From an uncultured Pseudomonadales bacterium (lineage in GTDB: Bacteria; Pseudomonadota; Gammaproteobacteria; Pseudomonadales; Cellvibrionaceae), in assembly GCA_947494095.1 (NCBI GenBank), contig CANLTI010000014.1, positions 1-64,000 on the forward strand: 64,000 nt of DNA, written 5' to 3'. Positions 37,267-46,048 of the stretch are shown here, piece by piece. Position 1 is the first letter of the stretch. Every line of letters starts with the position of its first letter. Below the pieces are notes generated by a model. That model saw nothing but the letters and a program-made list of their open reading frames with translations, did not search any database and was not told the DNA's origin. Made by a program: the position numbers and the translations under genes.

Positions 37267-38205
37267 ATGAATATATTACTGGAGTATGCGCTGACATTTC
37301 AGTTTGCGTTTTTTGTTTTGATTATTGTTGTACTAAAAATGTCGATCAAGTTTGTGCCGCAAAATAGGGCCTATGTGATTGAGCGTTTTGGTAAGTATCA
37401 GTCAACGAAAGAGGCAGGGCTTAATTTTATTCTACCGTTTGTTGATAAAGTGGCGGCCGATCGCTCGTTAAAAGAGCAGGCTTACGATATTCCGAGTCAG
37501 GCGGCGATTACCAAAGACAATATTTCATTGACGGTTGATGGGGTGTTGTATTTTCGGGTGCTGGACCCTTACAGGGCAACCTACGGTGTTGAGGATTACA
37601 CTTTTGCTGTAACGCAGTTGGCGCAAACTACGATGCGCTCAGAGTTGGGTAAAATTGAATTAGATAAAACCTTTGAAGACCGTGACGCGCTGAATGCGCA
37701 GATTGTTTCGGCAATAAACGAGGCGGCTGAAACATGGGGTGTTGCCGTATTGCGTTATGAGATTAAAGATATTGTACCGCCGGCCTCTATTATGGATGCG
37801 ATGGAATCACAAATGCGAGCCGAGCGCGAGCGTAGAGCTAAAATTTTAGAGTCAGAGGGCGAGCGCCAAGCGGCTATTAATATCGCCGAAGGCGAAAAGC
37901 AATCGCGCGTACTGGCAGCCGAAGCCGAGCGTACAGAACAGGTGTTTGCCGCGCAGGGTGAAGCAGAAGCAATTAAAGCGGTAGCCGATGCCCAAGCTCA
38001 GGCACTTAAAGTTGTGGGTGATGCTGCCGCGACAGACGAAGGGCAAAAGGCTGTGCAGCTCGATTTGGCTACCAAAGCCATTGAAGCAAAGCGCGCTATT
38101 GCCAAAGAGTCTAGTGTGGTATTGCTGCCTGATAGCAGCACCGAGGCCTCTTCGATAGTGGCGCAAGCAAGCAGTATTATCAGTGCCTTAAATGGAGGTA
38201 AATAG
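37267..38205 (+). CDS. SPFH/Band 7 (stomatin/QmcA-type) membrane protein
   Basis: A 312-residue protein with one N-terminal membrane helix (LTFQFAFFVLIIVVLKM), then the SPFH domain (about 25-190, VPQNRAYVIERFGKYQSTKEAGLNFILPFVDKV, IPPASIMDAMESQMRAERERRAKIL). A long Ala/Glu-rich coiled coil follows (about 195-270, GERQAAINIAEGEKQSRVLAAEAERTEQ). Such proteins oligomerise in the inner membrane and modulate proteases or microdomains. GAGGG precedes ATG 37267. The stop overlaps the NfeD gene start (TAGTG), so they form an operon, the standard SPFH-NfeD pair. Confidence 0.93.
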   Translation: MNILLEYALTFQFAFFVLIIVVLKMSIKFVPQNRAYVIERFGKYQSTKEAGLNFILPFVDKVAADRSLKEQAYDIPSQAAITKDNISLTVDGVLYFRVLDPYRATYGVEDYTFAVTQLAQTTMRSELGKIELDKTFEDRDALNAQIVSAINEAAETWGVAVLRYEIKDIVPPASIMDAMESQMRAERERRAKILESEGERQAAINIAEGEKQSRVLAAEAERTEQVFAAQGEAEAIKAVADAQAQALKVVGDAAATDEGQKAVQLDLATKAIEAKRAIAKESSVVLLPDSSTEASSIVAQASSIISALNGGK

Positions 38206-38663
38206 TGGAAGCCGTTACCGATTACATTCCTCAGCTCATGATAACTGGCGGTATCTTGCTGCTGATTATTGAGGTGGTTGTGTTGGGGTTTGCTACGTTT
38301 ATATTGTTTTTTTTGGGGTTGGCTTTAGTGTTCACTGGCGCATTGGCTTGGATGGGCGTAATGCCGGTGAGCTGGCCTGTGCTTATTTTAGTGAGCGGCA
38401 CGCTTACGGCGGTGTTGGCGGGTGTGCTATGGCGACCATTGCTGCGCTTGCAAAGCCATACCGATGATAAACGCACCAAAAGTGATTTTGAAGGTTATCG
38501 CTTTGTCTTGGTGGTTGATGTAAATAAAGATGGCCGGCAAAAGCATCGTTACTCAGGTATTGAGTGGAGGTTAAAAAGCGAAGCCCCTTTGGTAGCAGGC
38601 TGCGAGGTTGAAGTGGTGAAGGCCGAAGTGGGTGTTTTGTGGGTGAGGGCGACCCCTGATTAA
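38205..38663 (+). CDS. NfeD family membrane protein
   Basis: A 152-residue protein starting at GTG 38205, overlapping the SPFH stop by one base. Three membrane segments in the first 75 residues (LMITGGILLLIIEVVVLGFATFILFFLGLALVFTGALAWM, WPVLILVSGTLTAVLAGVLW) are followed by a C-terminal OB fold (YRFVLVVDVNKDG...WRLKSEAPLVAGCEVEVVKAEVGVLWV). It lacks the ClpP-like protease domain of long NfeD proteins, so it is the short form that partners SPFH proteins. Confidence 0.92.
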   Translation: MEAVTDYIPQLMITGGILLLIIEVVVLGFATFILFFLGLALVFTGALAWMGVMPVSWPVLILVSGTLTAVLAGVLWRPLLRLQSHTDDKRTKSDFEGYRFVLVVDVNKDGRQKHRYSGIEWRLKSEAPLVAGCEVEVVKAEVGVLWVRATPD

Positions 38664-38690
38664 CCTGTACTTACTATAGGAAGGTTTTTT

Positions 38691-38851
38691 GTAACTATTC
38701 AGCTTAGCTGATAAACCTCACTTTTAGGGTGCTGATGGATTATTTTCCGGGCATTTAAGCGCCGGGAGCGCTTATATAGCGACCATGGATGGCTTGAGCG
38801 GCCCAGTCAATGATTCATTAGCGCCCAGTCTCGGCACCTCTGAACAGTTAC
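38691..38851 (-). mobile_element. IS66-type MITE, copy 5 (short form)
   Basis: A 161-bp element in reverse orientation, nearly the same as copy 4. Left end GTAACTATTCAG, right end CTGAACAGTTAC. Flanks GGTTTTTT and GATTTTTT match at 7 of 8 positions. It lies between the nfeD stop and its terminator. Confidence 0.87.
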
Positions 38852-38858
38852 GATTTTT

Positions 38859-38895
38859 TAAAACCCTCGGCCCTAGTGGTTGAGGGTTTTTTTTG
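38859..38895 (+). terminator. Terminator downstream of the SPFH-NfeD operon
   Basis: AAACCCTC / GAGGGTTT stem with a TTTTTTTT tail. The MITE at 38691 was inserted between the operon and this terminator. Confidence 0.85.
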
Positions 38896-39028
38896 TCTTT
38901 AAATTAATCAATTATATTGCCAATATTTATTTTGGTGTTATAGTTATGTATATCACCGGTTGGGTATGTATGCATGCCTGCGAAGTGAAATACATTTTTG
39001 GGCATTCTTAGAGGCGAGTAAAAAAATT

Positions 39029-39874
39029 ATGAAATATTTATCGGTTGTTGTGGGTGTTTTGTTGGCTTGGATTATGGTGATTTGTGCGCAAACGGCCATA
39101 GCGCAAGAGGGCGCAGGCGCTGAGAGGCTAATTGAGCGTACTTACGCTATTAGTGACGTAGATGCGTTATCTATTGGGGTGCGCGGTACTATGGAGGTGG
39201 TTTTTGGTGATAAGGAGCGGTTAGAGATAACGGCCAGTAAGCAGGCCTTAGAGCGCATAAAGGTTGACGCGAAAGGGCGAGAGTTACGTATTCACAATAC
39301 AGCTAAGTCGTGGTGGGGTAATAACAGCAGTCGATTGCACGACAAGACGCATTATCGTTTAGTTCTTAAGCATTTACATAAAATCACAGTGTCAGGTGTG
39401 GTGCATGTCGGTGTTGCTGCAGGCATAAAATCACGTAAGTTTGAGCTCGATATATCTGGGCCTTCGGTGGTTAATATCCCCGACTTGGCGCATGTGGAGC
39501 ACTTGAGTGTAAATGCTTCGGGCCCCAGCGAGTTATTACTTGGGGGCGTAAACTTAGATGTCTTAAATCTTCAAATGTCGGGCCCAGCAAATGTTGAATT
39601 AATGGGTGATGCTGCGCAGGCGAATATCAACATGAGTGGCCCATCGAGCTTGTTGGCGGCGACATTAATGCTGCAGCGCGCAAACCTTAATATGTCTGGC
39701 CCTAGTGACGCTAAAGTATGGGTGGTACAAACACTAAATGCTTCTTTGAGTGGCCCAGCTGAGCTGGCTTATTATGGTGATGCCAAAGTAAAAACAGCAA
39801 CGGCAGGCCCTAGCGATGTGCGATATCTAGGTGCCGAGCCCGTTATAAAAAATACAGCGAAAAAAAATTATTAA
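39029..39874 (+). CDS. Exported DUF2807 (GIN domain) protein
   Basis: A 281-residue protein with a signal peptide (MKYLSVVVGVLLAWIMVICAQTAIA); I start at ATG 39029 because the frame upstream is not signal-like. The body is a DUF2807 'auto-transporter adhesin head GIN' beta-helix. The N-terminal strand is ISDVDALSIGVRGTMEVVFG, then a series of turns repeating a (M/I)SGPS-type motif about every 20 residues (DISGPSVVNI, NASGPSELLL, QMSGPANVEL, NMSGPSSLLA, NMSGPSDAKV, SLSGPAELAY). Likely periplasmic or surface-exposed. It lies 13 bp before the GntR-ABC operon in the same orientation, so it may be co-transcribed. Confidence 0.85.
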   Translation: MKYLSVVVGVLLAWIMVICAQTAIAQEGAGAERLIERTYAISDVDALSIGVRGTMEVVFGDKERLEITASKQALERIKVDAKGRELRIHNTAKSWWGNNSSRLHDKTHYRLVLKHLHKITVSGVVHVGVAAGIKSRKFELDISGPSVVNIPDLAHVEHLSVNASGPSELLLGGVNLDVLNLQMSGPANVELMGDAAQANINMSGPSSLLAATLMLQRANLNMSGPSDAKVWVVQTLNASLSGPAELAYYGDAKVKTATAGPSDVRYLGAEPVIKNTAKKNY

Positions 39875-39887
39875 AGCGAGAGTATGT

Positions 39888-40277
39888 ATGCCAGAACAGT
39901 GGAATGACAGTCAGCCTATTTACCGGCAGTTGCGGGATAAGATGGTAGGTTTGATTTTGGAGGGGGCTTTGGTTGAAGGTGAGTCGATACCTTCGGTCAG
40001 AACAGTATCTAGCGAATACAAAATTAATCATTTAACCGTTTCTAAGGCTTATCAATCTTTGGTTGATGAGGGCTTGGTAGAGAAGCGAAGAGGTTTGGGT
40101 ATGTTTGTATTAACCGGGGCAAGGGAAAAGATTTTACACGCTGAAAAAACACAATTTTTAACCATTGAATTACCACAGTTGGTTATGCGTATTGGTCAGT
40201 TAGGTATTAGTACCAATGAGTTAATTACGCATTTGCAAGCTTTGGGTACGCAAGTAACAAACGGTGAGCAGGAGTAA
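39888..40277 (+). CDS. GntR family (YtrA-type) transcriptional regulator
   Basis: A 129-residue regulator. The winged helix is at residues about 10-75 (PIYRQLRDKMVGLILEGALVEGESIPSVRTVSSEYKINHLTVSKAYQSLVDEGLVEKRRGLGMFV). A short helical tail replaces the usual large ligand domain, which is the YtrA subgroup. YtrA-type repressors control adjacent ABC exporters and often respond to cell-wall stress. It is followed three bases later by the ABC ATPase gene, supporting autoregulation of the operon. Confidence 0.92.
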   Translation: MPEQWNDSQPIYRQLRDKMVGLILEGALVEGESIPSVRTVSSEYKINHLTVSKAYQSLVDEGLVEKRRGLGMFVLTGAREKILHAEKTQFLTIELPQLVMRIGQLGISTNELITHLQALGTQVTNGEQE

Positions 40278-40280
40278 ATC

Positions 40281-41207
40281 ATGATAATGGAAAAGCTGAT
40301 AATAAAAGCCGAGTCATTAAATAAAAGCTATGGCGATTTTAAAGCATTGGATAATGTGAGCTTTACAGTGGGCGCCGGCAAAATCGTAGGCTTAATTGGC
40401 CCTAATGGCGCGGGCAAAACGACGTTACTGAAAAGTATTTTAGGTTTAACGGCTGTTGATGGCGCGCTTGAGGTGTTGGGCTTAAATCCTAAAACGCAGC
40501 GTACAGACCTGATTGAGCAGGTGAGCTTTATTGCTGATACGGCAATTTTGCCGCGCTGGCTTAAGGTGAGCCAAGCGGTAGAGTACGTGAGTGGCGTGCA
40601 CCCGCGCTTTAATCGTGAAAAAGCGCAGCAGTTTTTAAATAGAACAACCATTAAGCCCAATAGCAAAATTGGCCAGCTATCTAAGGGGATGATTACGCAG
40701 TTGCATTTGGCGCTAGTTATGGCAATAGACAGCCAGTTGCTGGTGCTCGATGAGCCGACGCTGGGGCTGGATATTGTTTATCGCAAGCAGTTTTACAGTA
40801 GTTTGCTGGCCGATTATTTTGACGAACAAAAAACCATTGTGATTACAACGCATCAAGTTGAAGAGGTTGAAAATATTTTGACCGACTTAATGTTTATTGA
40901 TCGCGGTCAGTTAGTTTTAAATACGCCTATCGATACGATTGGTGAGCAGTTTTGTGAGCTTGTTGTTACCGCGGCTGCAAAAGAGGCTGTTAGAGCGGCA
41001 GGCTTTAAGCCACTTTATGAGCAAATGCGCTTAGGGGGTGCGAGTTTGATTTTTGAAGGTGTTTCGGCGGCGCAGTTGGCGGTATTTGGTGAGGTGAGCG
41101 TGCCCAGTGTTGCAGATTTATTTGTCGCTAAAATGTCGAGTGGTTTGGATGAGGCGGGTCGAGGTGAGTCTGGTCTGGGTGGGTCTGGTCGAGGTGTAGC
41201 ATTATGA
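40281..41207 (+). CDS. ABC transporter ATP-binding protein
   Basis: A 308-residue ABC ATPase. Walker A GPNGAGKTT is near residue 40, the signature is the atypical LSKGM (near 133), Walker B LLVLDEPTLGLD (near 155), and the switch histidine is in ITTHQ. AGGAG precedes ATG 40281. The C-terminal tail (about 285-308, GLDEAGRGESGLGGSGRGVAL) is a low-complexity Gly/Ser/Arg extension. The stop overlaps the permease start (ATGA), so the two are coupled. Substrate unknown. Confidence 0.93.
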   Translation: MIMEKLIIKAESLNKSYGDFKALDNVSFTVGAGKIVGLIGPNGAGKTTLLKSILGLTAVDGALEVLGLNPKTQRTDLIEQVSFIADTAILPRWLKVSQAVEYVSGVHPRFNREKAQQFLNRTTIKPNSKIGQLSKGMITQLHLALVMAIDSQLLVLDEPTLGLDIVYRKQFYSSLLADYFDEQKTIVITTHQVEEVENILTDLMFIDRGQLVLNTPIDTIGEQFCELVVTAAAKEAVRAAGFKPLYEQMRLGGASLIFEGVSAAQLAVFGEVSVPSVADLFVAKMSSGLDEAGRGESGLGGSGRGVAL

Positions 41208-42205
41208 GTATGAGTCAAAAGTATATTGCGTCTATAAAGCGTGAAATGTGGGAGCATCAAGGGGCTTTTGTTAAGGTGCCTATTATTGTGATGATGGTGC
41301 TGGCGGTGGTCTTAATTTTAGGGGGTGTGGTGGGTAGTCATTATGCGAAGCTTGCGCAGTATGACTATGCTTTTTCGGGCCATGAGCAAACTGAAGAGGG
41401 TCAAGATTCGAGAGTGTTTAAATACACCGTTAAAATCATTGATGAGGGTGGTGATGCTGATGTTGAGGGCCTAAAAGAAGGTGAGGGACTGCCTTTGTCG
41501 CTGGATGGGCAGGGGTTTGGTGGACAAGAGTTTGATGGGGTTTCTCGTGTCCCTTTTATTGTATTTGATCATTTGATGGCGATTGTTGTTTTTATGTATT
41601 TATTGTCGTGTTTGTACGATGATCGTAAAAATAATAGTATTTTATTTTGGAAGTCGCTGCCGGTCAGCGAGGCGCAAAATGTATTTACTAAAGTGATTAT
41701 GGCTACTTTGGTTGTCCCTTTTATTGCATGGTGCGCGGCGCTAGTGTTTAGTGTGTTTTTGCTGCTTTATGCTTTGTTGGGCGCTGCTTTGAGTAGCCAT
41801 GAGGGTGCTGTTGGTTTTGTGTTGCGCGAGCAGGCGATTATAGGCGCGGCGATGCAGTATGTGGGTACGCTTTTAGCGACGGCGTTATGGTTGCTGCCTT
41901 TGGTTGCATGGCTTTTATTGGTTTCGGCGTATGCTAAAAGTGCTGTATTTTTGCATGCCACTTTGCCTTTGGTGGGAGTTATAGTTGTTGAGTCTATCGT
42001 ATTTGGTAGCAATGGCTTTGCGCGCTTATTTAGCAGCTATGTATTGAATGTTGGCCCTAATGGGGGTGGTAATATGATGTACGATCCAGGCTGGTGGCAT
42101 TTGCGAGATGTCTTGTTGAGTGGTCAGTTTTGGATGGGCTTGGCGGCATCGGGTGGTATGTTGTGGGGTACAATTTATTTGCGTGAAAATCGCTTCGAGC
42201 TGTAA
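41204..42205 (+). CDS. ABC transporter permease (ABC-2 type)
   Basis: A 333-residue membrane protein with about six membrane segments: VKVPIIVMMVLAVVLILGGVVG near the start, then a 75-residue extracytoplasmic loop. The others are VFDHLMAIVVFMYLLSCLY, IMATLVVPFIAWCAALVFSVFLLLYALLG, AALWLLPLVAWLLLVSAY, FLHATLPLVGVIVVESIVFG and WMGLAASGGMLWGTIYL. It pairs with the coupled ATPase. The topology suits an exporter of the YtrBC or bacitracin-type group. Confidence 0.88.
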   Translation: MSMSQKYIASIKREMWEHQGAFVKVPIIVMMVLAVVLILGGVVGSHYAKLAQYDYAFSGHEQTEEGQDSRVFKYTVKIIDEGGDADVEGLKEGEGLPLSLDGQGFGGQEFDGVSRVPFIVFDHLMAIVVFMYLLSCLYDDRKNNSILFWKSLPVSEAQNVFTKVIMATLVVPFIAWCAALVFSVFLLLYALLGAALSSHEGAVGFVLREQAIIGAAMQYVGTLLATALWLLPLVAWLLLVSAYAKSAVFLHATLPLVGVIVVESIVFGSNGFARLFSSYVLNVGPNGGGNMMYDPGWWHLRDVLLSGQFWMGLAASGGMLWGTIYLRENRFEL

Positions 42206-42371
42206 CCGCGCGCCAGTAAGTATGTCAGCACCTTAATCGCCTTGGCGCTTGAGGTGTTTTTGTTTGAGTGGTTGTTGGATTTGGTAGAGGGTTTGGTCTT
42301 CTATGTAACGAAAAAAAACACGCGTGTGGTGTTATTTTAATTTGATTGGAGTGGGTCGTTTTTAAGGGGGG

Positions 42372-42491
42372 TAAAGTATTTTTTAGGCCGTAACGAAGTG
42401 TTTTTAAGGTATAGCGAAGTATTTTTAAGGTATAGCGAAGTATTTTTAAGGTATAGCGAAGTATTTTTAAGGTGTGGCGAAGTATTTTTTG
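42372..42491 (+). repeat. 21-bp minisatellite
   Basis: Four contiguous copies of GAAGTATTTTTAAGGTATAGC (42395-42478), flanked by a partial copy on the right and a degenerate one on the left. There are no spacers, so it is not a CRISPR. It lies between the ABC permease and the 4.5S RNA. Confidence 0.92.
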
Positions 42492-42564
42492 GGGGGAAGT
42501 GTTTCAGAGGGTTGCTATTGTGATAGGTTCTATCAGGTCTGTCTTTTGAGCGGGCGCTTTGGGT

Positions 42565-42669
42565 GGCAACTCTAGCCACACCTCGGCACATAATTATACT
42601 GCTACCGTTGCTCCCTTCCGGGCCTGGCGGAGTTTACAGCGAACTATTGCGAAGGGACCAGAGTTGCCA
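42565..42669 (-). ncRNA. ffs: 4.5S RNA (signal recognition particle RNA)
   Basis: About 105 nt on the minus strand. The ends pair (GGCAACTCT with AGAGTTGCC), and the apical domain has the SRP core CGCCAGGCCCGGAAGGGAGCA, recognisable by its GGAAG tetraloop and the asymmetric loop that binds Ffh. It guides membrane proteins co-translationally to FtsY. It lies 36 bases downstream of a tRNA-Met and appears to share its promoter. Confidence 0.93.
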
Positions 42670-42705
42670 TAGTGTGACCGGTTGGTTGGTCAAAAGCGCA
42701 AAGTT

Positions 42706-42782
42706 GGTGGCTAGAGGGAGACTTGAACTCCCGACCCCAGCATTATGAGTGCTGTGCTCTAACCAACTGAGCTACCTAGCCA
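42706..42782 (-). tRNA. tRNA-Met (CAT), elongator type
   Basis: A 77-base tRNA with encoded CCA on the minus strand. The acceptor pairs GGCTAGG/ with TCTAGCC, the D arm is AGCTCAGTTGGTTAGAGC, and the anticodon loop is CTCATAA. The sequence is close to E. coli metT. It lacks the initiator G-C triplet and has a paired 1-72, so it is an elongator; an Ile2 tRNA with a lysidine-modified CAT is the alternative but fits less well. Confidence 0.93.
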
Positions 42783-42821
42783 TCTTTGCTAGCGAGGCTG
42801 CTGCCCCGCTGAGGGCGCACA

Positions 42822-42850
42822 TTCTCTTCATTTACCCATGCTAAGTCAAG
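42822..42850 (-). promoter_or_regulatory. Promoter for tRNA-Met and ffs
   Basis: On the minus strand, TTGACT (42845-42850), a 17-base spacer and GAGAAT (42822-42827), then a GC-rich discriminator (GTGCGCC). It has the same layout as the initiator tRNA promoter at 24006. Confidence 0.7.
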
Positions 42851-43119
42851 CGCCATGTTGTTTTTTTTTCATTATTTTACGGGGTTGTACGAAAAGCGTT
42901 CGATGGCGCGTAAAAAGCGTGCATGTTGGCTGAAACGTAACGAGTGAGTATGCTTGATTGCTGAGTGATCTCCCTTATTTTAGGGATCTCTGGTAAGATT
43001 GAGCTCTTTTTTAAGATAGTGTATTTGTGGTGGTGTATTTGTTGATATGCAGCGCAGTAGCGTTTGTGTGCACTACCTGATGTTATTTTTTATTGTGTCT
43101 GTGATTAGGTGTGATGTGA

Positions 43120-43746
43120 ATGCGAACACGCATTAAAATTTGCGGCATTACCTCGGTTGAGGATGCTCGCGCAGCGAGTGATGCCGGCGCGGATGCCATT
43201 GGTTTGGTGTTTTATCCGCCAAGCCCTAGGCATTTAGATAATCTGGCTTTGGCGCGTGATATAGCATTGGCCGCCGGGCCTTTTGTAACGGTGGTGGGGC
43301 TATTTGTAAGCCCAGAGCCTGCTGAGTTGGCTCGGGTGTTAAGTCTGGTGCCCATTAATCTTGTGCAGTTTCATGGTGATGAGACGCCTGAGTTTTGTGA
43401 GCAAGCAGGGCGTCCATACATCAAAGCACTGCGTATGAAGCCTGATGTCGATATTGCGACTTTGGCCAACAGCTATACGGGTGCGCGAGGCATTTTGCTG
43501 GATGCATACCGCAAGGGTGTGCCAGGCGGCACCGGTGAAACATTTGATTGGAATGCCATCCCTCACGATATTGACAAGCCGCTCGTACTCGCTGGTGGCT
43601 TAACGCCAAGTAACGTGGCCAAAGCGGTGACTCAAGTCAAGCCTTGGGCTGTAGATGTGAGTGGTGGGGTTGAGCAAAATGCGGGTGTTAAATCGGCGGC
43701 CAAAGTAAAAGACTTTATTATCAATACGCTAAGCGTGGAGCTATAA
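43120..43746 (+). CDS. trpF: Phosphoribosylanthranilate isomerase
   Basis: A 208-residue (beta/alpha)8 enzyme of tryptophan synthesis that isomerises N-(5-phosphoribosyl)anthranilate. KICGIT with the catalytic cysteine opens the protein (residues 6-11). Further marks are GADAIGLVFYPPSPR, LVQFHGDETPEFC, LLDAYRKGVPGGTGETFDW and LAGGLTPSNV...VDVSGGVE. It is a stand-alone TrpF, not the TrpC-TrpF fusion of enterobacteria. The 270 bp upstream hold no gene. trpB follows after a MITE insertion. Confidence 0.97.
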   Translation: MRTRIKICGITSVEDARAASDAGADAIGLVFYPPSPRHLDNLALARDIALAAGPFVTVVGLFVSPEPAELARVLSLVPINLVQFHGDETPEFCEQAGRPYIKALRMKPDVDIATLANSYTGARGILLDAYRKGVPGGTGETFDWNAIPHDIDKPLVLAGGLTPSNVAKAVTQVKPWAVDVSGGVEQNAGVKSAAKVKDFIINTLSVEL

Positions 43747-43772
43747 AAGCTTGCCGGTGTATTAAATTATGA

Positions 43773-43981
43773 GTAGCTATTCAGAGGTGCCGGAATTGGG
43801 CGCTAATGAATCATTGACTGGGCCGCTCAAGCCATCTGGGACTTTGTGCTCCTGCAAAGTCTCCCCCCACGCATCCATGCTGGGGCGGGCGCTATATAAG
43901 CGCTCCCGGTGCTTAAATGCCCAGAAAATAATCCATCAGCACCTTATCAGGTGAGGTTTATCTGCTGAGCTGAATGGTTAC
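43773..43981 (+). mobile_element. IS66-type MITE, copy 6, between trpF and trpB
   Basis: A 209-bp element with GTAGCTATTCAGAGGTGCC at the left and GCTGAATGGTTAC at the right. It is flanked by a perfect 8-bp direct repeat, AATTATGA, on both sides. The interior contains the GACTTTG/CAAAGTC hairpin, the CCCC/GGGG hairpin and CTATATAAGCGCTCCCGG. It fills most of the trpF-trpB gap and must be transcribed with the operon unless it carries its own signals. Confidence 0.92.
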
Positions 43982-44016
43982 AATTATGAGCGAATAAAAC
44001 CAGATTGAGGGATACC

Positions 44017-45249
44017 GTGAGTACAACTGAGCAATCGAAAGATCAAGATATAGACTTTAATGCCATGCCTGATCTCAAAGGTCATTTTGGGCAATTTGGC
44101 GGTCGCTTTGTATCGGAAACACTAATTCATGCATTGGATGAGTTGAGTGAGATGTACGAGAGCCTTAAAAATACCGAAGGTTTTCGTAAAGAGTTTGATC
44201 ACGACATGGCGCATTATGTGGGTCGCCCTTCGCCGCTGTATTTTGCCGAGCGATGGACTCAAAAAATAGGTGGCGCACAATTATATTTAAAGCGCGAAGA
44301 CTTAAATCATACCGGCGCGCACAAAGTCAATAATACTATTGGGCAAGCCTTACTCGCTAAGCACTCGGGTAAGAAGCGCGTAATTGCCGAGACAGGCGCC
44401 GGCCAGCACGGTGTGGCGACTGCGACCGTTGCAGCGCGCCTAGGCTTAGAATGCGTGGTGTATATGGGCGCAGAAGACGTTAAGCGCCAAGCGCTAAATG
44501 TTTACCGTATGAAGCTGCTAGGCGCGACGGTGGTGCCCGTGGAATCGGGTTCTAAAACGCTCAAAGACGCGATGAACGAAGCGATGCGTGATTGGGTGAC
44601 CAATGTGGATAATACCTTTTACATTATTGGCACAGTTGCCGGCCCGCATCCTTACCCTAAGCTTGTGCGTGATTTTCAAAGTATTATTGGCCGCGAAGCG
44701 CGCAGCCAGTGCCTAGCGCAAACTGGCCGCTTACCGGATGCCTTGGTGGCGTGCGTGGGCGGAGGCTCTAATGCTATTGGTTTGTTTCACCCGTTTTTAA
44801 GCGATAAAAATGTGAAAATGTACGGCGTAGAAGCCGGTGGTGATGGCGTAGAAACAGGCCGCCATGCTGCACCGCTCACCGAGGGTATACCGGGTATATT
44901 GCATGGTAATCGCACTTACTTAATGGAAGATGAAAACGGCCAAATTATTGAAACTCACTCAGTGTCGGCCGGCTTAGATTACCCCGGTGTTGGCCCTGAG
45001 CACGCGTGGTTAAAAGACATTGGCCGTGTACAATACGCGGCTATTAATGATGATGAGGCGATGGCTGGTTTCCGCAGCTTAACGCGCGTAGAGGGCATTA
45101 TGCCTGCGCTTGAGTCAAGTCATGCCATTGCCTATGCCGAAAAGCTAGCACTAGAAATGGATAAAGACGATATTATTATTGTGAACTTATCGGGCCGTGG
45201 TGATAAAGATATTTTGACTGTAGCCGAAATTGACGGCATTAAGGTTTAG
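44017..45249 (+). CDS. trpB: Tryptophan synthase beta chain
   Basis: A 410-residue PLP enzyme that condenses indole and serine to tryptophan. I choose GTG 44017, with GAGGG six bases upstream, over TTG 44005. The PLP lysine lies in [17 protein letters not shown] (near residue 100), the phosphate-binding loop is GGGSNAIG (about 240), and [10 protein letters not shown] near the start is typical. The TrpA-contact residues are in the usual segment. trpA follows one base after the stop. Confidence 0.97.
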   Translation: MSTTEQSKDQDIDFNAMPDLKGHFGQFGGRFVSETLIHALDELSEMYESLKNTEGFRKEFDHDMAHYVGRPSPLYFAERWTQKIGGAQLYLKREDLNHTGAHKVNNTIGQALLAKHSGKKRVIAETGAGQHGVATATVAARLGLECVVYMGAEDVKRQALNVYRMKLLGATVVPVESGSKTLKDAMNEAMRDWVTNVDNTFYIIGTVAGPHPYPKLVRDFQSIIGREARSQCLAQTGRLPDALVACVGGGSNAIGLFHPFLSDKNVKMYGVEAGGDGVETGRHAAPLTEGIPGILHGNRTYLMEDENGQIIETHSVSAGLDYPGVGPEHAWLKDIGRVQYAAINDDEAMAGFRSLTRVEGIMPALESSHAIAYAEKLALEMDKDDIIIVNLSGRGDKDILTVAEIDGIKV

Positions 45250-45250
45250 T

Positions 45251-46048
45251 ATGAATCGTATAACAGCAACGCTCGCACGCTTAAAAAGTGAAAACCGCAA
45301 AGCCCTCGTTACCTACCTTGTCAACGGCGACCCCTCACCAGAGGTAACATTGCCAGCGATGCACGCCATGGTTGAAAACGGCGCCGATATTATTGAGGTA
45401 GGCGTGCCTTTTTCTGACCCTATGGCAGAGGGCCCAACTATTCAGCGCGCCCATGAGCGTGCGTTAGTGCATGGCATTAGCCTTAAGGGCACTATGGCAT
45501 TGGTGGCGCAGTTTAGGCAAACCAACCAGCATACACCTATTGTGTTAATGGGTTACGCAAACCCTGTTGTGCGTATGGGTTACGCGGAATTTGCTAAGCA
45601 AGCCGGTGCGGCCGGTGTTGACGGTTTGCTCACAGTTGATTTACCGCCAGAAGAGTCGGCCGACTTAGATAAAGAGCTGCAAGCGGCTAATATTCACAAT
45701 ATCTTTTTGGTTGCGCCAACGACTTCTTTGGCGCGCATTGCTCATGTTACCGCTAATGCCTCTGGTTTTATTTATTACGTGTCGCTTAAAGGTGTGACAG
45801 GCGCGGCCAACATCGATGTTGATTCGGTGACCGAAAAAGTTGATGCCATCCGGGCAACAACCAATTTGCCTGTGATGGTAGGGTTTGGAATTAAAGATGG
45901 CGCCAGCGCTAAGGCTGCCAGTCATAATGCGGATGGCGCTGTTGTCGGCAGTGTTTTGGTTTCGCTGATGGCCGAAGGTGATACGGCCGCTATTACAAAG
46001 CGTGTAGGCGAGTGCGTGGCAGAAATACGCGACGGCTTAGATGCATAA
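45251..46048 (+). CDS. trpA: Tryptophan synthase alpha chain
   Basis: A 265-residue (beta/alpha)8 subunit that cleaves indole-3-glycerol phosphate to indole, which is channelled to TrpB. The start is ATG 45251, immediately after trpB. The catalytic glutamate and aspartate are in IIEVGVPFSDPMAEGPTIQRA (about residues 45-65) and GVDGLLTVDLPPEES. GFGIKDGASA forms the phosphate site. Confidence 0.97.
   Translation: MNRITATLARLKSENRKALVTYLVNGDPSPEVTLPAMHAMVENGADIIEVGVPFSDPMAEGPTIQRAHERALVHGISLKGTMALVAQFRQTNQHTPIVLMGYANPVVRMGYAEFAKQAGAAGVDGLLTVDLPPEESADLDKELQAANIHNIFLVAPTTSLARIAHVTANASGFIYYVSLKGVTGAANIDVDSVTEKVDAIRATTNLPVMVGFGIKDGASAKAASHNADGAVVGSVLVSLMAEGDTAAITKRVGECVAEIRDGLDA

Noticed and set aside
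42395-42491. The 21-bp tandem repeats as a CRISPR
   Set aside because: Units are contiguous, with no spacers.
42950-43119. A tryptophan attenuator before trpF
   Set aside because: A GATCTCCCT/AGGGATC inverted repeat is present, but there is no leader peptide with Trp codons and no clean terminator stem with a T-run.
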